In this document: piece after piece, positions 43,590 through 48,453 of the stretch
How the letters are laid out: every line of letters starts with the position of its first letter
How positions within the stretch are numbered: position 1 is the stretch's first letter
DNA from: Actinomycetes bacterium
GTDB taxonomy: Bacteria > Actinomycetota > Acidimicrobiia > Spongiisociales > UBA5794
Length of the DNA: 48,453 nucleotides
NCBI GenBank assembly: GCA_024638645.1
Contig: JAHEJX010000213.1
Coordinates: forward strand, 64,969 to 113,421
Direction of reading: 5' to 3'
The notes under the pieces: generated by a model
Databases searched by the model: none
What the model saw: only the letters and a program-made list of their open reading frames with translations
What the model was told of the DNA's origin: nothing
Position numbers and translations under genes: made by a program

Positions 43590-45017
43590 GTGATCGGTGC
43601 CCTCACGTCATTCGTCGACGAACTGCGAGAGGTCGGCGTCCCGGTTTCCATGGTCGAGGCGATTGACGCGGCGGCAGCCATCGAGCACATCGACCTCGCA
43701 GATCGCCAGGCCTTGCGGTCCGCCTTGGCGGCCACACTGATCAAGCAAGCAAGGCACATAGGGGCGTTTGACGCTGCATTTGAAGTGTTTTTCGGAACCG
43801 CTGCGCCGCCCGAAAGTGATGAGAACGCCATCACTCGCCTCGAGGGCGCGTCCGGTGCAGCAGCGGGCGGATCCGGCGGAGACGGGGCTGCCGAGCTCAT
43901 GGAGGCCATCGCCGCTGCGCTGCAGGCCGGAGACCAGGAATCCCTACGATCGCTGGTCCGCCAGGCGGTGAGCCAACTCTCGGGGTTGCAGCCGGGTCGG
44001 CCTGTCGGTGGGCGGTACTACTTCTATCGAGTCATGCAGAGGCTCGGCGTCGACCAGATGCGTCAACAGCTACTGGCCGCCATCGTCGAAGACGATGCGT
44101 TGGGACAGCGCATTGCTGAGGAAGACATCACGGCTCTTCTGGAGATGCTGGAGGACGAAGTACGCAGCGAGGTGATTCGTCGTCTTGTCGCCGACCGCGG
44201 GGCCGAGGCTGTGGCCCGCACCCTGCGATCGCCGCTTCTGGAAGACATCGACCTGATGCACGCAACTCGCGAGGAGCTAGCTCGCATCGAACATGCCGTC
44301 GGCCCGTTGGCCCGCAAGCTCGCCACCCGACTGGCCCAACGTCGTCGTCACGGGCAAAAGGGACGCCTGGACGTTCGCCGCACGATTCGCCGCTCTCTGC
44401 AGCATGGGGGAGTGCTCCTCGACCCATCGTTCAAGCCGCCGCGCAAGTCGAAGCCGGAGCTGGTGCTGCTGTGCGACGTGTCGGGCTCGATGGCGACTTT
44501 TGCCCGCTTCACGCTCCAGCTCACGTTTTCGTTGGCAGCGCAGTTCTCCAACGTCAAGGTCTTCGCCTTCGTCGACGCTTTGGACGACGTCACGCCCTTC
44601 TTCGGGCCGGGTCGGGATCTCGGCAACGCCCTCAACCAGCTCGTGAGCGAGGCGCGGATCGTATGGCAGGACGGGCACTCCGACTACGGCCACGCCCTCG
44701 AAGACTTTGTGACCGACCACTTGGACAAGGTGACGGCGCGCAGCACTGTGTTGATTACGGGCGACGCAAGGTCGAACTATCGCGACCCCAACTCAGCAGC
44801 CCTGTCTCAGATCGCGGAGAAAGCCAGGGCTCTCTATTGGCTGAACCCCGAGGCGCAGCGCTACTGGAACACGGGCGACTCGGTGATGGCCCGCTACGTG
44901 CCATATTGCGACTCGGTCCGGGAGGTCCGCACCATCCGCCAATTGGAGACTTTCGTGGAGGACCTGATTCTGCCCAGCACGCCGGCGCAGCGCGCTGTCG
45001 CCCTGGCGCACGCCTAG
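43590..45017 (+). CDS. CoxE-like von Willebrand factor A domain protein
   Basis: A 475-residue protein with GTG start 43590, 3 bases after the MoxR gene. The C-terminal VWA domain has the MIDAS motif D296-V-S-G-S-M, then a conserved threonine/aspartate region (VLITGDARSNYRDP). The N-terminal half is helical, with a Gly/Ala-rich linker (about 85-105) and an Arg-rich segment before the VWA domain (RRRHGQKGRLDVRRTIRRS), as in the VWA_CoxE family. It partners the MoxR ATPase, probably as substrate adaptor. Its stop codon overlaps the converging VOC gene by 4 bases. Confidence 0.88.
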   Translation: MIGALTSFVDELREVGVPVSMVEAIDAAAAIEHIDLADRQALRSALAATLIKQARHIGAFDAAFEVFFGTAAPPESDENAITRLEGASGAAAGGSGGDGAAELMEAIAAALQAGDQESLRSLVRQAVSQLSGLQPGRPVGGRYYFYRVMQRLGVDQMRQQLLAAIVEDDALGQRIAEEDITALLEMLEDEVRSEVIRRLVADRGAEAVARTLRSPLLEDIDLMHATREELARIEHAVGPLARKLATRLAQRRRHGQKGRLDVRRTIRRSLQHGGVLLDPSFKPPRKSKPELVLLCDVSGSMATFARFTLQLTFSLAAQFSNVKVFAFVDALDDVTPFFGPGRDLGNALNQLVSEARIVWQDGHSDYGHALEDFVTDHLDKVTARSTVLITGDARSNYRDPNSAALSQIAEKARALYWLNPEAQRYWNTGDSVMARYVPYCDSVREVRTIRQLETFVEDLILPSTPAQRAVALAHA

Positions 45018-45364
45018 ATGTCGAGAGCGGTCGGGTGACGCGGTTCGTAGAGCAGCATCCGCACATCGCCAGGCAGGACCATTGTGACGACGACTCCCCA
45101 TCCCTCGTCATGTGGCTCTCCGGCAAATGATACGTCACGGCTCGCCAACTCATCCATCGTGGCTTGAAGATCATCACACATGAGCGTCAGCTCGTGGGAT
45201 GGCTTTTCGGCCGGGTGAACGGCGATTTCAGACTTCGGCAACGCGAAAATCAACCAACCTCCTCCGGCATCGACGGCAGGCCAATTGAAGACATCGCCGA
45301 GAATCGCCCGCAGCGCCTCCGCTTCGCTCGAATACAACAAGACGTGGGCGCCCTTGATTGCCAT
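45014..45364 (-). CDS. VOC/glyoxalase-fold protein
   Basis: A 116-residue protein from ATG 45362-45364 behind GGAGGG. It has one betaalphabetabetabeta pair characteristic of the vicinal-oxygen-chelate fold: AHVLLYSSEAEALRAILGDVFNWPAVDAGGGWLIFALP and then ELTLMCDDLQATMDELASRDVSF ... VLPGDVRMLLYEPRHP. Candidate metal ligands are H8, a central His/Glu (SHELTL) and E107 (YEP). Function is not set; glyoxalase, bleomycin-resistance-like or binding-only roles are all possible. Confidence 0.72.
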   Translation of the reverse strand: MAIKGAHVLLYSSEAEALRAILGDVFNWPAVDAGGGWLIFALPKSEIAVHPAEKPSHELTLMCDDLQATMDELASRDVSFAGEPHDEGWGVVVTMVLPGDVRMLLYEPRHPTALDI

Positions 45365-45426
45365 CTTTTCCCTCCGGAAGCCAGCTTAAGGGCGCACGCT
45401 GGAGATTCGGCCGCCAGTTCCTCAAC

Positions 45427-45463
45427 GTGATACTTGATACCTAGTACCCAATACTTGATACCA
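45427..45463. repeat. diverged GATAC-family repeats
   Basis: GTGATACTTGATACC, TAGTACCC, then AATACTTGATACC. It is the TTGATAC variant also found at 11.05 kb, in the spacer between the VOC gene and the response regulator. Confidence 0.6.
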
Positions 45464-45574
45464 GGCACCCCTACCCCTCAAGGAATCGTGCGATCCCACC
45501 GATATCTGCCATGTGTGGAGCGCTGACTCAGAGGGGTAGCTCGAAGAATGCAAGATCAAATTGGAGGCGGCCAA

Positions 45575-45973
45575 ATGGCCAAACGTGTACTCGTAGTCGA
45601 AGACTCTGAAGTCATTCAGCGGTTGATCGAAGTTTGCCTTCGTCCCGCCGGATTCGAAATCGAGATGCGTTCTGACGGTCATTCCGGCATCGCCGCAGCC
45701 CGTGAACTGCGGCCCGACCTGATAATTCTCGATGTGGGTCTCCCCGGCATCGACGGTTGGGAAGTACTAAGTCGCCTCCGCTCCGACGAGGACACCGCCG
45801 AGCTCACCGTCCTCATTCTCACGGCGCACGCCCAGGACGAGACAAAGGCTCGTGCCAACGCCGACGGCGCAGACGCATTCCTGTCGAAGCCGTTCCGCCC
45901 GCATGATCTGCGTGTCGTTGCCCAGCAGCTTATCGAGCCCAGCCAGGCTGAGCCGGCAACTTTCGCTTCCTGA
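45575..45973 (+). CDS. single-domain response regulator (CheY-like)
   Basis: A 132-residue receiver domain. ATG 45575 is chosen because GGAGG lies upstream and the protein then starts directly with the first strand (MAKRVLVVEDSE); ATG 45548 is less likely. Acidic pocket E9-D10, phospho-acceptor D53 in IILDVGLPG, T83 and K105 are all present. No output domain follows, so it works by protein contact or by phosphotransfer. No histidine kinase is in the window. Confidence 0.88.
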   Translation: MAKRVLVVEDSEVIQRLIEVCLRPAGFEIEMRSDGHSGIAAARELRPDLIILDVGLPGIDGWEVLSRLRSDEDTAELTVLILTAHAQDETKARANADGADAFLSKPFRPHDLRVVAQQLIEPSQAEPATFAS

Positions 45974-46031
45974 GCGTCTGGGCAACAGCCCCCTAGCTCT
46001 CTACAGCTCCGTCCTATAGCTTGAACCTGCG

Positions 46032-46505
46032 GTGGCAGGAAAGGCACACATTCGCGCCATCGTTGGGTATCTCCTTTTGGCGGCGAGTCTTGCTGTGCCA
46101 TGCGCATCGCTATCTGCGCCGGTCGCCGGTGAGGTGATTCAAGGATTCGCCCCGATCGGCGCCTACGCCGGCCATTGGGGCATCGACTACGGCGTCGACG
46201 CCGGCACGCCAGTTGCAGCCGCTGGGTCGGGTCGGGTTACGTTTGCCGGGTCTGTTGGTCAGATGCAGTCGGTCACGATCGACCACGGCGGCGGCTTGCG
46301 GACTTCGTATTCGTACCTCAGTGCCATCGCCGTTGGGCATGGGGATTGGGTGTGGACGGGTGCCAAGCTCGGCACATCCGGACTCCATCACGGAGTCGCC
46401 GCGCTGCACTTTTCGGTTCGGCTCGATGGCGTCTACCAAGATCCGGCTGAGTGGTTGCAGTGCGGTGGATCCATCTCAGACGCGCTGTGGTTGGCACCCG
46501 CCTAA
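46032..46505 (+). CDS. LytM/M23-like exported protein with degenerate active site
   Basis: A 157-residue protein with GTG start 46032. A signal peptide (about 1-26, ending near CASLSA) precedes an M23 domain. Zinc ligands H48 and D52 in HWGIDYG and H126 in ALHFSVR are present. The first histidine of the usual H-x-H is replaced by alanine (A124-L-H126), which removes the catalytic base of M23 endopeptidases. The domain is therefore likely inactive and may bind peptidoglycan or activate an amidase, as EnvC/NlpD do. It sits 10 bases before nadD. Confidence 0.78.
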   Translation: MAGKAHIRAIVGYLLLAASLAVPCASLSAPVAGEVIQGFAPIGAYAGHWGIDYGVDAGTPVAAAGSGRVTFAGSVGQMQSVTIDHGGGLRTSYSYLSAIAVGHGDWVWTGAKLGTSGLHHGVAALHFSVRLDGVYQDPAEWLQCGGSISDALWLAPA

Positions 46506-46515
46506 TCTCACGGCC

Positions 46516-47100
46516 GTGCGACGAGGCATCCTTGGCGGGACTTTCGATCCGCCGCATTACGGGCATCTATTCATGGGCGAGGTTGCTTATTGGCAGCTCG
46601 AGCTCGACATCGTCACCTTCATGCCGGCAGGGGCGCCGTGGCAGAAGGAAGACCGTGACGTCGCCGATCGCCACCATCGCCTCGCCATGACACGTCTCGC
46701 CATCGCCGGCGTGCCCTACTTCGAGGCCGACGCTCGTGAGGTCGAACGCGACGGCTGGACATATACCGCCGACACCCTCTCGACGTACCCGGACGACGAG
46801 GAGCTGTGGGTGATTCTCGGTGCTGATGCCGCCGCCCGTTTGCCTACCTGGGACCGACACGAAGAGGTGCTGGAGCGGGCCCGCGTAGCCGTCATGCCGC
46901 GGTCCGGTTTCAGCCGAGAAGACATCGCCGTCCTCTTTGGTGAGGGCAACTTCGTCTGGCTCGACGGCCCCGAGCTCGAGGTGTCGAGTACCGAAATCCG
47001 GCAACGCGACGCCGCCGGCAAGCCGATCCGGTTTCTGTTGCCTGACGCAGTGCGCACATACGCCGACACTGTGGGCCTCCACAATGACCCGTCGGCCTGA
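46516..47100 (+). CDS. nadD: nicotinate-mononucleotide adenylyltransferase
   Basis: A 194-residue protein with GTG start 46516, chosen because it places the ATP motif GGTFDPPHYGHL at the N-terminus as in all NadD proteins. The C-terminal ISSTEIRxR motif is SSTEIRQRDAAG. It joins ATP and nicotinate mononucleotide in NAD synthesis. It lies in the usual proA-nadD-lytR-rsfS order, although several genes have been inserted before it. Its end overlaps the next gene by 17 bases. Confidence 0.94.
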   Translation: MRRGILGGTFDPPHYGHLFMGEVAYWQLELDIVTFMPAGAPWQKEDRDVADRHHRLAMTRLAIAGVPYFEADAREVERDGWTYTADTLSTYPDDEELWVILGADAAARLPTWDRHEEVLERARVAVMPRSGFSREDIAVLFGEGNFVWLDGPELEVSSTEIRQRDAAGKPIRFLLPDAVRTYADTVGLHNDPSA

Positions 47101-48244
47101 GATCCCCAGAGCCGGCTCGACCGCAGCCAACGTCGTCGCAATCCTCGTGCTGGTGATCGTTGCGGTGGCTGTGCCGTACGTGGTGTCGAATTGGGGCGAA
47201 ATATCGGGGGGTCTCCAGGATCAGGTGGCTGCAATTCCCCGGTTGCAGGCGGAAAGAGAGCAGGAGGTCGCTACAGGTAGCGAATCGACACTGCTGCTCG
47301 CCATCGATGGCAGCGGCAAGGTCGGATCGCTGGCATTGGCCGCTTCTGTCGACGGTGAACCGTCCACGCTGACCGTGATTCCGTCGAGTCTGTTCGACCT
47401 GTTGCCTGGATACGGCGACTTCGCTCTATCGGAAACCGTCATATTTGAGGGGCCGGAATTGGCGAGAGTCGCCGTATCCAATGCGCTCGGCGTGCGCATC
47501 GACCGGGTGGCCGCCATTTCATCAGGGCTGATCGCAGCGACTCCCCAGATGCAACTCGTCATCGAGTTGAGTGACGCCGTCATCCGTGATGTCGATTCCG
47601 GCAGTGTCCAGCTTGGCCAGGAGGGGGAGGCACTGTACGAGCCTGCCGTCGTCGAGCAACTACTCACGCTGCAGTTCGACGGCAGTCCGGTGGCGTGGCT
47701 CGATCGGCAAGCTGCGGTATGGAGGGCCACCCTCGACAAGCTCGCCGCAGTGCCGACGCTTCCGCGGGATTTGCTCGGAGAAGGTCAGGCCGCGACCGCC
47801 CTCGGCCGGGTTGCGCTGAATGAGCCTGAAGTTTCGGTCGTGCCGGTCAATCCCGTCGCAGTCGCCGGTGCTGAGGACGGCTTTCAGCTGGTACAGGTCG
47901 ATGTTGCCGCGTTCGTCTCGGACCGACTCGCCCACCTGGCACTGGCAACGGGGGAGAGGCCCCGGGTGGAGGTGCTCAACGGCAACGGTGAAATCCTCGC
48001 CACGCGCTCCGTAGTCGATGCGCTTGTACTCAGGGGTTTCCACGTTGTGAAGACCGACAATGCCGAGAACTTCGAGTTCGCAGAGACCGTCGTGATCGCG
48101 CAAGGCCGCGACAACCGGGACGCCGCCGCAAGGGCCGCGGCCGAGCTCGGAGTCGCAACTGTCCAGCTCGAGGTCGTCGCGCCCTCAGGAGTCGTAGACG
48201 TATCTATCATTGTGGGACAAGACATAGCGACCCTCAGGAGTTGA
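47084..48244 (+). CDS. LytR_C-domain membrane protein (LCP-like)
   Basis: A 386-residue protein from ATG 47084, 17 bases inside nadD. One N-terminal transmembrane helix (about 17-34, VVAILVLVIVAVAVPYVV). The middle (about 66-250: STLLLAIDGSGKVGSLALAASV ... TVIPSSLFDLLPGYG) has the strand order of an LCP (LytR-CpsA-Psr) domain but lacks the conserved Arg/Asp set, so ligase activity is doubtful. The C-terminal 90 residues (RPRVEVLNGNGEILATR ... VDVSIIVGQD) are a LytR_C domain. An envelope-associated role is inferred. Confidence 0.75.
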   Translation: MTRRPEIPRAGSTAANVVAILVLVIVAVAVPYVVSNWGEISGGLQDQVAAIPRLQAEREQEVATGSESTLLLAIDGSGKVGSLALAASVDGEPSTLTVIPSSLFDLLPGYGDFALSETVIFEGPELARVAVSNALGVRIDRVAAISSGLIAATPQMQLVIELSDAVIRDVDSGSVQLGQEGEALYEPAVVEQLLTLQFDGSPVAWLDRQAAVWRATLDKLAAVPTLPRDLLGEGQAATALGRVALNEPEVSVVPVNPVAVAGAEDGFQLVQVDVAAFVSDRLAHLALATGERPRVEVLNGNGEILATRSVVDALVLRGFHVVKTDNAENFEFAETVVIAQGRDNRDAAARAAAELGVATVQLEVVAPSGVVDVSIIVGQDIATLRS

Positions 48245-48247
48245 GCA

Positions 48248-48453
48248 ATTCCCGCCAGCATCGAAGCCAAGGAAGTGGCACTAGCTGCCGCGGCCGCCAT
48301 CAGCGATAAGAAGGGCTTCGATGTTGTCCTCATGGATGTGTCGGAGTTCGTCGTCGTCACCGACGTCTTTCTGATTGCGACCGGTACTTCGTCGCGCCAT
48401 GTGAAGAGCTTGGTGGCGGAGGTCGACCGAGTCCTCAAGGAGGATCACGATCG
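48248..48453 (+). CDS. rsfS: ribosomal silencing factor RsfS, 3' truncated, apparent ATT start
   Basis: Sixty-eight codons are visible. The product EAKEVALAAAAAISDKKGF, VVLMDVSEFVVVTDVFLIATG, SSRHVKSLVAEVD matches the RsfS/Iojap N-terminus. RsfS binds L14 and blocks joining of ribosomal subunits in starvation. An in-frame TGA at 48242-48244 blocks any earlier start. The only codons that keep the full family N-terminus are near-cognate: ATT at 48248, with AGGAG at 48236-48240, seven bases upstream. GTG 48275 would cut into the first helix. It follows the LytR_C gene directly. Confidence 0.85.
   Translation, partial: MPASIEAKEVALAAAAAISDKKGFDVVLMDVSEFVVVTDVFLIATGTSSRHVKSLVAEVDRVLKEDHD

Overview
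The window looks like chromosomal DNA of a high-G+C actinomycetote, most plausibly an Acidimicrobiia-like lineage. That placement is inferred. It rests on the gene order valS-folC-ndk-mreBCD-mrdA-rodA followed by rng-rplU-rpmA-obg-proB ... proA-nadD-lytR-rsfS, on GTG and TTG starts, on tRNA genes without an encoded CCA, on Thr/Ser-rich linkers in exported proteins, and on an F420-type luciferase-like oxidoreductase. No phage, transposase, integrase gene or CRISPR array is visible.

1-5.4 kb is a tRNA-rich accessory stretch: the end of a uridine-kinase-like gene, an unlisted 42-residue membrane peptide, a phosphotransferase, a helix-turn-helix/LAGLIDADG-like protein whose stop codon lies inside tRNA-Lys, tRNA-Leu, a K+-channel-like RCK protein without a recognisable selectivity filter, fragments of tRNA-Pro beside an intact copy, an exported protein, then tRNA-Gly, tRNA-Arg and tRNA-His. 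5.4-8.9 kb is tig-clpP-clpX (protein folding and quality control). 8.9-11 kb holds a lipoprotein and an amidohydrolase on the minus strand. 11-11.5 kb is non-coding and strongly structured.

11.5-25.6 kb runs valS, folC, ndk, the rod-shape set mreB-mreC-mreD-mrdA-rodA, a CapA-like lipoprotein, thymidine kinase and RNase E/G. 25.7-28.8 kb is rplU-rpmA-obg-proB. At 28.9-39.8 kb a complete respiratory nitrate module interrupts the usual proB-proA neighbourhood: two NarK transporters, an Rrf2 regulator with a three-cysteine cluster motif, a membrane-anchored dihaem cytochrome c, and narG-narH-narJ-narI. Most of these genes overlap by 1-4 bases, so they read as one operon. NarK would move nitrate and nitrite, NarGHI would reduce nitrate at the cytoplasmic face using membrane electrons, NarJ would insert the cofactor, the cytochrome would add a periplasmic electron branch, and the Rrf2 protein may sense NO or redox state. 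A candidate small RNA with its own promoter and terminator follows.

40.2-48.45 kb has a divergent F420-type oxidoreductase, an N-terminally extended ProA-like protein fused into one operon with MoxR and CoxE-type VWA genes, a VOC protein, a lone response regulator, a LytM-like protein lacking one active-site histidine, nadD, a LytR_C protein and the start of rsfS, which appears to use an ATT start codon.

A 7-base repeat (GGATACC and variants, often as inverted pairs) recurs in at least six intergenic spacers and in no gene that I recognised. It is the most distinctive unexplained element in the window, together with the structured RNA candidates at 11.2-11.4 and 39.86-40.0 kb.
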